The translations under genes were made by a program, and so were the position numbers. The notes under the pieces are model-generated. The model saw nothing but the letters and a program-made list of their open reading frames with translations, made no database searches and had not been told where the DNA came from. From Planctomycetota bacterium (GTDB lineage: Bacteria; Planctomycetota; Planctomycetia; Pirellulales; Pirellulaceae), in the NCBI GenBank assembly GCA_019347795.1, contig JAHWKS010000329.1, forward strand, positions 1 to 6,644: a stretch of 6,644 nt of DNA. Direction: 5' to 3'. Positions 1 through 5,855 of the stretch are shown one piece after another. How positions within the stretch are numbered: the first letter of the stretch is position 1; each line of letters opens with the position of its first letter.

Positions 1-469
1 AGCGACGGCCGCCGCCGGCGCCGAGGTTCGGCCCACCCATGCCCAGCCCCACGCTGATCAGCCCGGAGAGCGAATGCGTCGAGCTTTGCGGGATGATGTG
101 CGGCGAGATTCCGCGGATCCCCTCGTCGAAGAATCTCCGAATTGAGGCCCCGGCGAGAATCCGCCCCGGGTACCGCGGGATCCCTAGCACGCTCCACGAG
201 GCATAGTCGTCGGTGCTTCGACCGCTTTCCCCGATCGCCCGCACCACGGCCGCGACGGCGTCCCCCGCCTGTTCATCGGCGTGCTTGAGCAAGCTCGCGG
301 GAAGGTTCCGGGCCTTGAGCAAGTTCGCGTCGCGGCGGAGCGAGTCGATCTCCGCCGCGGTTGCGCTCGCGCGGGCGAAGTTGCGGACCACGCCGACCAC
401 GCTTGGGAACGAAGCGGCGCTGGACGCCCCTGCGGGAACGTCCGTCGGGAGAAGCGATGCGGAGAGCAT
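1..469 (-). CDS. β-ketoacyl synthase-like protein, N-terminal part (runs off the left edge)
   Basis: This reading frame is open from an ATG at 469 to the window edge, giving 156 visible residues and no stop. The part that identifies it is residues 92-154. A W-S-V-L-G-I-P segment is followed by SPHIIPQSSTHSLSG (122-136) and GLGMGGPNLGAGGG (141-154), which resembles the ketosynthase stretch leading to the active site (S/NxxSGxxSxxLGxxGPN). In active ketosynthases the nucleophilic cysteine lies seven residues after GPN. Here that position is Arg155, preceded by glycines, so the visible part seems to lack the nucleophile. It starts 46 bp after the ACP gene on the same strand and probably acts with it in fatty-acid-like or polyene-like chain building. 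The start is uncertain because no good ribosome binding site precedes ATG 469; an in-frame TTG lies at 514. Family assignment is by motif; a chain-length-factor-like role is inferred. Confidence 0.72.
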   Translation of the reverse strand, partial: MLSASLLPTDVPAGASSAASFPSVVGVVRNFARASATAAEIDSLRRDANLLKARNLPASLLKHADEQAGDAVAAVVRAIGESGRSTDDYASWSVLGIPRYPGRILAGASIRRFFDEGIRGISPHIIPQSSTHSLSGLISVGLGMGGPNLGAGGGRR

Positions 470-515
470 GCGGAGAAAAGGTCCCCGAGGAGGCGACGAT
501 GCCGGTTGCGACAAG

Positions 516-782
516 CTACGCCGCCCGGGCTTGAGGCGGATTGTCGAGCTTGGCCTTGAGCAAGTCGAGCAAGTCACCGACCACCACCACCTTCTCCAGG
601 TCCTCGCTGCCGATCTCGATGTCCAGCCGATGCTGGATTTCCAGGATGACGCTGGCCAGGTCGATCGAGTCGAGCTTCAGCCCCTCGCGGAGCTGCGTGT
701 CGTCCGTCAGATCGTCGTATTTCTCCCAGGTTTCCTCTTCGAGAATTTCCAACAACGTCTGGCGAAGCTGCGTGCGATCCAT
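516..782 (-). CDS. acyl carrier protein (phosphopantetheine-binding)
   Basis: This is an 88-residue acidic protein of the usual acyl carrier protein size. A phosphopantetheinyl transferase would attach the 4'-phosphopantetheine arm to Ser39 in the DSIDLAS motif (residues 38-44), the conserved start of helix II. The rest fits the four-helix fold: helix I at about 3-17, an acidic loop, helix II from 39, and a late helix (about 68-80) after the V-V-V-V-G-D segment. The ATG at 782 is chosen because an AGGAG sits 8 nt upstream and the fold begins immediately; the frame extends further upstream, but only into the ispH 3' end. The next gene downstream is ketosynthase-like, so this is probably a dedicated carrier for a specialised lipid or polyketide pathway rather than the housekeeping AcpP. 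That specialisation is inferred. The last eight residues (NPPQARAA) look like a disordered tail. Confidence 0.9.
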   Translation of the reverse strand: MDRTQLRQTLLEILEEETWEKYDDLTDDTQLREGLKLDSIDLASVILEIQHRLDIEIGSEDLEKVVVVGDLLDLLKAKLDNPPQARAA

Positions 783-790
783 CGCGGACG

Positions 791-795
791 CTCCT
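791..795 (-). promoter_or_regulatory. ribosome binding site of the ACP gene
   Basis: AGGAG on the minus strand lies 8 nt before the ATG at 782. This spacing supports that start over upstream in-frame alternatives. Confidence 0.6.
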
Positions 796-812
796 ATATG
801 CTGCGGACGCGG

Positions 813-828
813 AGGCGGAATTCCGCCT
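813..828. repeat. 16-bp perfect palindrome upstream of the ACP gene
   Basis: AGGCGGAATTCCGCCT reads identically on both strands. It lies between the ispH stop and the ACP start, about 30 bp before the ACP ATG and 20 bp downstream of the proposed -10 box. It could be an operator for a dimeric regulator or, in RNA, a hairpin with a 6-bp GC-rich stem and an AATT loop. No T-run follows on the minus strand, so it is not a standard terminator. The palindrome is directly visible; the function is inferred. Confidence 0.5.
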
Positions 829-848
829 GAGAAGCCGAATCGACGCGG

Positions 849-876
849 ATGATAACGAAACCCGCCAATACAGCAA
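849..876 (-). promoter_or_regulatory. candidate promoter of the ACP/ketosynthase pair
   Basis: On the minus strand, TTGCTG (876-871) and TATCAT (854-849) are separated by 16 bp. The -10 box matches the sigma70 consensus at 5 of 6 positions; the -35 box matches only at its first three. It lies just downstream of the ispH stop and would give a leader of about 60 nt containing the palindrome. If real, the pair need not depend on ispH read-through. Confidence 0.35.
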
Positions 877-883
877 GAGCAAC

Positions 884-1819
884 CTACAGCTTGGCCAAGC
901 TCCGCAGCTCCTTGGGCAGCGGGAAATATACGTCTTCGCTGCGGATGGCGCGGGCCTCGACTTCCGCGTCGAAGCGCTGGCGGAGAAATTCGATGCACTC
1001 TTCCACCACCGATTCCGGGGCGCTGGCGCCGGCGGTCACCATCACGGTCTCGTCGCCGGTGAACCAGTTCAAGTTGATGTCTCCCGCGCCGTCGATCAGG
1101 TGGGCCGGGATGTCTCGCTCGCGGGCGATTTCCTTGAGCCGCTGGCTGTTGGAGCTGTTCTGGCTTCCCAGCACCAGCACGATGTCGGCCTCGGTCGATA
1201 AGAGCCGCACCGCCTCCTGCCGGTTCTGCGTGGCGTAGCAGATGTCTTCCTTCGGCGGCCCTTCGACCTGCGGGAATCGCTCGCGGAGCCGGCGGATGAT
1301 CCGGTTGGCGTCGTCCACCGAGAGCGTCGTCTGCGTCAGGTACGCCAGCTTCGCCTGCGGGGAAAATTCCAGCCGGTCCACGTCCCCGGGCGTCTCGACC
1401 AGCACGATCGCCTCGGGCGCCTCCCCCATGGTGCCGATCACCTCGTCGTGCCCCTCATGCCCGATGAGGATGATCGTGTAGCCCCTGGTGGCGTACTTGA
1501 TCGCCTCCAGGTGCACCTTGGTCACGAGCGGGCAGGTGGCGTCGATCGCTCGCAGCTCTCGCGACTTCGCCGCCCGCCGCACCTCGGGCGCCACACCGTG
1601 GGCCGAGAACAGCAGGTTGGCGCCGGCCGGCACGTCCTCCAGATCATCGACGAACACCGCCCCTTTGGCCCGGAACGTCTCGACCACAAACTTGTTGTGG
1701 ACGATCTCGTGATAAACGTATACCGGCGGCCCAAACGCCTGCAGCGCCAGGTCGAGGCTCTCGATCGCCATGTTCACCCCTGCGCAAAACCCCCGCGGGG
1801 CGGCCAAAATAATCTTCAT
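884..1819 (-). CDS. ispH: 4-hydroxy-3-methylbut-2-enyl diphosphate reductase (IspH/LytB)
   Basis: This cytoplasmic [4Fe-4S] enzyme carries out the last step of the MEP pathway, reducing HMBPP to IPP and DMAPP. The 311-residue length is normal. The three iron-sulfur cysteines are present: Cys12 in APRGFCAGV, Cys96 in DATCPLVTKVH and Cys194 in DICYATQNRQEAV. Substrate-binding residues are also intact: His41 (HEIVHN), His74 (SAHGV), His124 and Glu126 (GHEGHDEV), the TQTTLS segment (162-167), the SSN of GSQNSSNS (222-224) and Ser266 in TAGASAPE. The frame stays open for nearly 600 bp upstream, but the protein begins exactly as the family does at ATG 1819, and an AAAGGAG lies 11 nt before it. The upstream stretch overlaps the serine hydrolase on the other strand and has no family match. 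The ACP gene lies 101 bp downstream; no shared pathway is needed to explain this. Confidence 0.98.
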   Translation of the reverse strand: MKIILAAPRGFCAGVNMAIESLDLALQAFGPPVYVYHEIVHNKFVVETFRAKGAVFVDDLEDVPAGANLLFSAHGVAPEVRRAAKSRELRAIDATCPLVTKVHLEAIKYATRGYTIILIGHEGHDEVIGTMGEAPEAIVLVETPGDVDRLEFSPQAKLAYLTQTTLSVDDANRIIRRLRERFPQVEGPPKEDICYATQNRQEAVRLLSTEADIVLVLGSQNSSNSQRLKEIARERDIPAHLIDGAGDINLNWFTGDETVMVTAGASAPESVVEECIEFLRQRFDAEVEARAIRSEDVYFPLPKELRSLAKL

Positions 1820-1821
1820 TC

Positions 1822-1851
1822 TTGAAATCGCTCCTTTCCTCTCATCATAAT
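1822..1851 (+). promoter_or_regulatory. candidate sigma70-type promoter of the serine hydrolase gene
   Basis: TTGAAA (1822-1827) and CATAAT (1846-1851) are 18 bp apart and each matches the consensus at 5 of 6 positions. Transcription would begin near 1858, leaving a leader of about 70 nt to ATG 1931. The element overlaps the ispH leader and its ribosome binding site. A minus-strand TATTAT (1852-1847) nearly coincides with the -10 box and may serve ispH, although no good -35 box was seen for it. Confidence 0.45.
1831..1837 (-). promoter_or_regulatory. ribosome binding site of ispH
   Basis: AAAGGAG on the minus strand ends 11 nt before ATG 1819, slightly long spacing but a strong match. It settles the ispH start against the much longer open frame upstream. 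Confidence 0.6.
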
Positions 1852-1863
1852 AAACCGCCCCCC

Positions 1864-1879
1864 GCCGGCCTACGCCGGC
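1864..1879. repeat. short GC-rich inverted repeat in the ispH/hydrolase divergent region
   Basis: GCCGGC, a 4-nt CTAC spacer and GCCGGC can fold into a 6-bp stem on either strand. It would lie near the 5' end of the hydrolase leader and upstream of ispH. There is no T-run, so it is not a terminator. It may be only a chance product of high GC content. Confidence 0.25.
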
Positions 1880-1930
1880 AATCTTAGAACCGGATTCCAC
1901 CCCACCCCCTTCACACAACCGCCCTCCACA

Positions 1931-3142
1931 ATGAACCTCGCCATCCTCATCCGCATCGCCATCCTGTTCCTCCTCACGCTTGCGGTTTCGCGCTCGGCGC
2001 CGGCGAAAGAACATGCCAATCGCCTCCCGCACGCCGCCCCGGCCGAAGCCGGCATGAACGCAGAGCCGCTGAACCTGATCGCTCCGGCAATGCGGCAATT
2101 CGTCGAAGAGGGCCAAATCTCCGGCGCCGTCACGCTGGTCGCCCGCCAGGGGAAGATCATCCATCACGCCGCCGTGGGCGACGCCGACATCGATGCCGGG
2201 CGCCAGATGCAAAAAGACACGATCTTCGCCATCGCCTCGATGACCAAACCGATCACCGCCACCGCCGTAATGATCCTGCGGGATGAAGGGAAGCTTTCGC
2301 TGGACGATCCGGTGTCGAAATTCATCCCCGAGTTCAAAAACGCCACGCTCGAAGGAAAGCCGCTGGAGCAGGAAATCACGGTCCGGCGCCTGCTGACGCA
2401 CACCTCAGGCCTGGCCGGCAGCCAGCAGAACGAGGGAACGCTGAAGAATACGGCCGAGGCGCTCGCCGGTCGGCCGTTGGCGTTCGCCCCCGGCGCCCGG
2501 TGGTCCTACAGCCCCGGCCTGTCGGTTGCAGGGCGGGTGGTCGAAGTCGCATCCGGCGCGTCGTTCGACGAGTTTCTCCAAAAGCGCATTTTCGAGCCGC
2601 TGGCGATGAACGACACCACGTTCCATCCCACGCCCGAGCAGCAGAAGCGCATCTCGCGGCTCTACAAGCCTGGCGAGGAGAAAGGTTCGCTCGCCGCGAC
2701 GACCCATTGGCTGAGCGAACTCTCGCCCGATCGCACGCCGAATCCCTCCGGCGGCCTCTTCTCCACCGCGGCCGACATGGCGCAGTTCTACCAAATGATC
2801 CTGAATGGCGGCGAAGTTGACGGCCGGCGGATCGTCTCGCGCGAGGCCGTCGAAGAGATGACGAGCATTCAAACGGGCGAGCTGACGACGGGCTTTACGC
2901 CCGGCAACGGATGGGGACTCGGCTGGTGCGTGGTCCGCGAGCCGCAGGGGGTCAGCCGCATGCTTTCCCCCGGCTCGTTCGGCCACGGCGGGGCCTTCGG
3001 CACGCAAGGCTGGATCGACCCGAAGCGCGAAATGATCTTCGTCCTCATGATCCAGCGCACCGAGTTCGGCAACAGCGACGCCTCCAAGATCCGCGAAACC
3101 CTCCAAAAGCTCGCCGTCGAAGCGGCCGAGGGCGCCGAGTGA
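1931..3142 (+). CDS. exported serine hydrolase, β-lactamase/esterase (class C-like, PF00144) family
   Basis: This 403-residue protein probably hydrolyses or transfers an ester or amide bond through an acyl-serine intermediate. Residues 1-25 form a signal peptide with a hydrophobic core (about 3-18) and a probable cut after APA, so it acts in the periplasm or outside. The SxxK motif is SMTK at 103-106, giving nucleophile Ser103 and base Lys106. The second motif is Tyr193 in WSYSPG, with proline where class C β-lactamases have asparagine (YxN). The third box is HGG (352-354) in GHGGAFGT, replacing KTG. PSGGLFSTAADMAQF (272-286) and LLTHTSGL (154-161) are further family hallmarks. The YSP and HGG variants point to an esterase or transesterase-like member rather than an antibiotic-resistance β-lactamase. 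Substrate is unknown. No ribosome binding site is visible, but the start places the signal peptide at the N-terminus and a good promoter lies upstream. Confidence 0.93.
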   Translation: MNLAILIRIAILFLLTLAVSRSAPAKEHANRLPHAAPAEAGMNAEPLNLIAPAMRQFVEEGQISGAVTLVARQGKIIHHAAVGDADIDAGRQMQKDTIFAIASMTKPITATAVMILRDEGKLSLDDPVSKFIPEFKNATLEGKPLEQEITVRRLLTHTSGLAGSQQNEGTLKNTAEALAGRPLAFAPGARWSYSPGLSVAGRVVEVASGASFDEFLQKRIFEPLAMNDTTFHPTPEQQKRISRLYKPGEEKGSLAATTHWLSELSPDRTPNPSGGLFSTAADMAQFYQMILNGGEVDGRRIVSREAVEEMTSIQTGELTTGFTPGNGWGLGWCVVREPQGVSRMLSPGSFGHGGAFGTQGWIDPKREMIFVLMIQRTEFGNSDASKIRETLQKLAVEAAEGAE

Positions 3143-3231
3143 CGCAATATCGCGACCAGCCGGGTTTCCAAAGCAATTCTCGGCAGTTCCGATGACCGAA
3201 CGTATGCGGATTCGGGTAGAACGATAGGTGC

Positions 3232-3236
3232 GGGAG
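3232..3236 (+). promoter_or_regulatory. ribosome binding site of the dehydrogenase gene, favouring a GTG start
   Basis: GGGAG ends 7 nt before GTG 3244 and 13 nt before ATG 3250. The spacing favours GTG, though the two starts differ by only two residues. No convincing promoter was seen between 3143 and 3231. Confidence 0.45.
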
Positions 3237-3243
3237 CGGTGGC

Positions 3244-4551
3244 GTGACGATGGGCGGCGATGTGGAAACAAATCGGACTGAGGCGCCGGCGCCGGGCGCC
3301 AGTCGGGCGATCGTCGTCGGCGGGGGCGTGATCGGGGCGGCCTGCGCCCACTACCTCGCCTCGGCGGGGTGGAGCGTGGAGGTCGTCGAACAGGGAGAAT
3401 TCGGGCGCGGCTGCTCGCATGGGAATTGCGGACTCATCGTCCCCAGCCATGTGCTCCCGCTGCCGGAGCCGGGCATGATGCGATCCGCGCTCAAGGCGGT
3501 CTTTCAGAAGAACGCGCCGCTGGCCGTCAAACCGCGCCTCGACCCGGCGATGTGGATGTGGTTCTTCCGCTTCGCCCTGCGGTGCAATCGCCGCGCGATG
3601 CTCGAAGCCGGGCGGGCAAGGCAGGCGCTGCTCGCGTCATCTCGCAAGTTGTGGAATGAGCTGGTGGAAAACGAGCGGCTGGAGTGCGAGTGGGAGGAGC
3701 GCGGACTGCTTTACGTCTACCGCTCCACCGAGGCGATGAATGCGTTCGCTCGGGCCGATCAGCTCTTGCGGGAGGAATTCAACATCGCGGCCGAGCGGTG
3801 GGACGCTGACGAACTGGCCGAGCGCGAGCCGGCCTTGAAGCCGGGGTTGGCGGGGGGCTGGTACTATCGCGAGGAGGCCCAGTTGCGCCCCGATCGGCTC
3901 CTGGCCTCGTGGCGGCGCCGGTTGACGGAGCGCGGCGTCGTGATTCACGAACACGCAAAGATGGACGGCTTTGTTCACGAAGGAGGCAAGGCCGAGGCGA
4001 TTGTCACCGACCGCGGCGAGTTTCCCGGACACGCGTTCGTCATCGCGACCGGCGCGCTGACGCCGCGTCTGGCGAAGCATTTGGGGCGCCGCATGCCCAT
4101 TCAGCCCGGCAAGGGCTACTCGATCACGATGCCGCATCCCCCGCGGCGGCCCGCCATGCCGCTGATCTTTCCCGAAACGCGGGTCGCGGTGACGCCGATG
4201 CAAACGGGGTATCGCTTGGGATCGACGATGGAGTTCGCCGGTTACGACGCCACGCTCCGCCGCGACCGCCTGGCGATGCTGAAGGCGGGCGCCGAGCCGT
4301 TTCTCATCGAGCCATGGCGCGACCCGGTGGAGGAGGAATGGTTCGGCTGGAGGCCGATGACCTTCGACGGCGTTCCCATCATCGACCGCAGCCCGCGGCT
4401 GGAGAACGTCCTCGTGGCTGCCGGGCACAACATGGAAGGCGTGGCGATGGCGCCCGCCACGGGGAAACTTGTGGCCGAGATGCTGACCGGCAAGCCGCCG
4501 CACCTGCCGCCCTCGCCGTATCGGCTGACGCGGTTCGGACGGTTCGCGTAA
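3244..4551 (+). CDS. FAD-dependent D-amino-acid dehydrogenase-like oxidoreductase (DadA/DAO family)
   Basis: The protein (435 residues, close to DadA at about 430) is expected to oxidise an amino-acid C-N bond using bound FAD, passing electrons to a carrier in or near the membrane. The FAD-binding Rossmann motif is VVGGGVIGAACAHYLASAG (24-42) with the acidic Glu49 ending the second strand. The DAO pattern continues with GCSHGNCGLIVPSH (56-69), a substrate domain in the middle, and a C-terminal FAD segment GWRPMTFDGVPIIDRSP (368-384) followed by AAGHNMEGVAMAPATGKLVAEML (split at 392-404 and 405-414). The SHGNCG version resembles D-hydroxyproline dehydrogenase-type members as well as DadA, so the exact substrate is open. 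The start may be GTG 3244 or ATG 3250; the ribosome binding site favours GTG. The first 20 residues precede the fold and look disordered. No partner racemase, epimerase or aldehyde dehydrogenase lies nearby, so no pathway can be named. Confidence 0.9.
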   Translation: MTMGGDVETNRTEAPAPGASRAIVVGGGVIGAACAHYLASAGWSVEVVEQGEFGRGCSHGNCGLIVPSHVLPLPEPGMMRSALKAVFQKNAPLAVKPRLDPAMWMWFFRFALRCNRRAMLEAGRARQALLASSRKLWNELVENERLECEWEERGLLYVYRSTEAMNAFARADQLLREEFNIAAERWDADELAEREPALKPGLAGGWYYREEAQLRPDRLLASWRRRLTERGVVIHEHAKMDGFVHEGGKAEAIVTDRGEFPGHAFVIATGALTPRLAKHLGRRMPIQPGKGYSITMPHPPRRPAMPLIFPETRVAVTPMQTGYRLGSTMEFAGYDATLRRDRLAMLKAGAEPFLIEPWRDPVEEEWFGWRPMTFDGVPIIDRSPRLENVLVAAGHNMEGVAMAPATGKLVAEMLTGKPPHLPPSPYRLTRFGRFA

Positions 4552-4591
4552 CGCCGTGACTGGCGGGAGCACGCTGAATGTTGCACGGCAA

Positions 4592-5554
4592 CTAGCGGTT
4601 GAGCTCGAAGACGATCGAGATGCCGCCGATCGTCAGGTCCTGATCGTTCACGGGCAGGGTAATCTCCTGGCCGGCCGCCACGTCGACCCCCTCCTGCCGG
4701 CCGCGGGCGATGCCGCGCCCGAAGTGCATGATATCGAACCCCGTGCCGATCGAGATGTCGCGCGTCAGCTTGTAGGTGGCCGTGGCGCCCACCTGGCCGT
4801 AGATCACGAACTCGCTGTAGTCCTGGCTGGGATAGAACTGGTAATTGATCGCCGGCACGAAACGAGACTCGATGGCCGTCACCCAGCGGGCCGTCTGATG
4901 GTGAATCCGCACGCCGAGCTGCCCGCCCAGCATGTTGTTCTCAACCTGATTCAGCGCGACCAGTTGCTGCAGCATGATCGTGGGATCCATGGGATCGGGG
5001 ATTTCAACAAACTCCGGATCTCGATCGATGAACTTCATGAACCGGGCGCCGAACATCGGCTCGATAATGTAGTTCTTCCCCACCGGCTTCCAGCGGAAGG
5101 TCTTGTTCACCTCGACGCCCTCGAAGTCGCCTGAATTGTCGGACGCGTTGGGACCGTCCAGGTGGAAGGCCGTCACCAGCCAGCCGTGGTCGGTGTCCAT
5201 CATGTAGCCGAAGTCGACGCGGTTGCCCCAGGTGAAGTCGCCTTCGTAGGGGGCGTCATCGGTTTCGGACCGCTGCACGTTCCAGTACAGCCGTTCGTAA
5301 GAGAAGAAGAAGCCGATGTTCGGTTCCGGATAGCCGCCGTAGGTCCCCACGTCCGCCGGAGCGAAGAATTGATAATCGGGCTGAAAGTAGTCCAGGGGGA
5401 TTTGCGGCTGCACCAGGCCGGGGTGATCCTGCTCCCAAAATCCTGCTCCGCCGAATTGATGCGTCGTGGGCGGAAACTGAGCCGTGGCGGGCGCGGCCAT
5501 CCCCGCCGTCAGTGCCAGAAGCAACAGCAAGAGCGTGATGCGTGAAATCGACAT
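4592..5554 (-). CDS. secreted outer-membrane β-barrel protein, BBP7-like (planctomycete family)
   Basis: This 320-residue protein has a clear signal peptide: Arg5, an unbroken leucine-rich core (8-15) and a cut site after ATA25. The mature part alternates polar and hydrophobic residues and is rich in Gly, Tyr, Phe and Trp, as in transmembrane β-barrels. Strand-like stretches include GFFFSYERLYWN (81-92), the segment from VDFGYMM (113-119), NYIIEPMFGARFMKF (161-175), NNMLGGQLGVRIHH (206-219), VIYGQVGATATYKL (250-263) and the final TIGGISIVFELN (308-319). The NNMLGGQLGVR core resembles the BBP7-type barrels expanded in planctomycetes; that match is from memory and not checked. Pore, adhesion or structural roles are all possible. 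ATG 5554 is chosen because the signal peptide begins there; an in-frame TTG at 5587 would add 11 residues ahead of it. It converges with the dehydrogenase gene, the stop codons being 40 bp apart. Confidence 0.82.
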   Translation of the reverse strand: MSISRITLLLLLLALTAGMAAPATAQFPPTTHQFGGAGFWEQDHPGLVQPQIPLDYFQPDYQFFAPADVGTYGGYPEPNIGFFFSYERLYWNVQRSETDDAPYEGDFTWGNRVDFGYMMDTDHGWLVTAFHLDGPNASDNSGDFEGVEVNKTFRWKPVGKNYIIEPMFGARFMKFIDRDPEFVEIPDPMDPTIMLQQLVALNQVENNMLGGQLGVRIHHQTARWVTAIESRFVPAINYQFYPSQDYSEFVIYGQVGATATYKLTRDISIGTGFDIMHFGRGIARGRQEGVDVAAGQEITLPVNDQDLTIGGISIVFELNR

Positions 5555-5631
5555 GACTGGCTGGCGCCTCTCGATTGCAAGCTCCAAACGCCTGCGACGC
5601 CCCCCGGGACGACGCGATTACGGCTTGTAGC

Positions 5632-5649
5632 GGTAGTATCGGAACTACC
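5632..5649. repeat. inverted repeat GGTAGT-N6-ACTACC upstream of the β-barrel gene
   Basis: Two perfect 6-bp half-sites are separated by ATCGGA, centred about 86 bp upstream of ATG 5554. The geometry fits a regulator binding site or a leader hairpin. The half-sites are less GC-rich than the surroundings. No specific regulator can be named. Confidence 0.35.
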
Positions 5650-5692
5650 TGTCGTTCAAGTTGAGCAAGAAAGGAAAGGGGCGCCGAAAATT

Positions 5693-5717
5693 GCGCCGCC
5701 GACGGGCGCCGCCGACG
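5693..5717. repeat. 12-bp direct repeat, two copies
   Basis: GCGCCGCCGACG occurs at 5693-5704 and again at 5706-5717, a 13-bp period. It lies in the non-coding gap about 40 bp upstream of the plus-strand -35 box. It may be an activator site or simple GC-rich duplication. Confidence 0.35.
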
Positions 5718-5754
5718 ATCAGGCAATCTGAAGAAGACGCCCTCGCCCGCAAAA

Positions 5755-5783
5755 TTGCCGGACGAGGGGGCCGGGCGTATACT
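5755..5783 (+). promoter_or_regulatory. sigma70-type promoter of the TraB/GumN-like gene
   Basis: TTGCCG (5755-5760) and TATACT (5778-5783) are separated by the ideal 17 bp. They match the consensus at 4 and 5 of 6 positions. Transcription would start near 5790, leaving a leader of about 65 nt before ATG 5856. Confidence 0.6.
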
Positions 5784-5855
5784 TTCGTGAAGTTCACCCC
5801 AGCCGGCGGCGGAGCGCCCTCCGCCGATCCCCCTCCTCGCGATGTTCTCCTCATC

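Larger units (their letters stand above)
5555..5855. other. 301-bp divergent intergenic region
   Basis: This gap separates two genes transcribed away from each other. It holds a plus-strand promoter near the right end (5755-5783), a small inverted repeat (5632-5649) on the β-barrel side and a 12-bp direct repeat (5693-5717). No convincing minus-strand promoter was found: TTGAAC and GATACT near 5640-5665 are only 13 bp apart. The open frame across 5645-5899 on the minus strand is arginine-rich, lacks family features and overlaps the next gene, so I see no protein here. Confidence 0.6.

Noticed and set aside
470..515. V-A-T-G-I-V-A-S peptide in another minus-strand frame just after the ACP stop, resembling a ketosynthase N-terminus and suggesting a frameshift
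   Set aside because: The frame from ATG 469 is continuous and carries all the ketosynthase-like motifs. The resemblance is too short to support a frameshift.
1820..2401. N-terminal extension of ispH on the minus strand (open frame to 2401)
   Set aside because: The family start, a ribosome binding site and all motifs begin at 1819. The extension lies opposite the well-supported serine hydrolase and has no family features.
2405..3271. Long minus-strand open frame opposite the serine hydrolase
   Set aside because: Its composition is a shadow of the GC-rich coding strand and it has no recognisable motif. The plus-strand gene has a full set of catalytic motifs.
3281..3300. EAPAP-coding GC-rich string shared by the dehydrogenase and TraB-like genes (also near 5929-5945)
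   Set aside because: It is low-complexity Ala/Pro coding sequence in two disordered N-terminal segments and is explained by base composition.
4553..4589. GCCGTG/CACGGC stem across the convergent stop codons, as a shared terminator
   Set aside because: The stem is 6 bp with a 25-nt loop and has no T-run on either strand. It is too weak to call.
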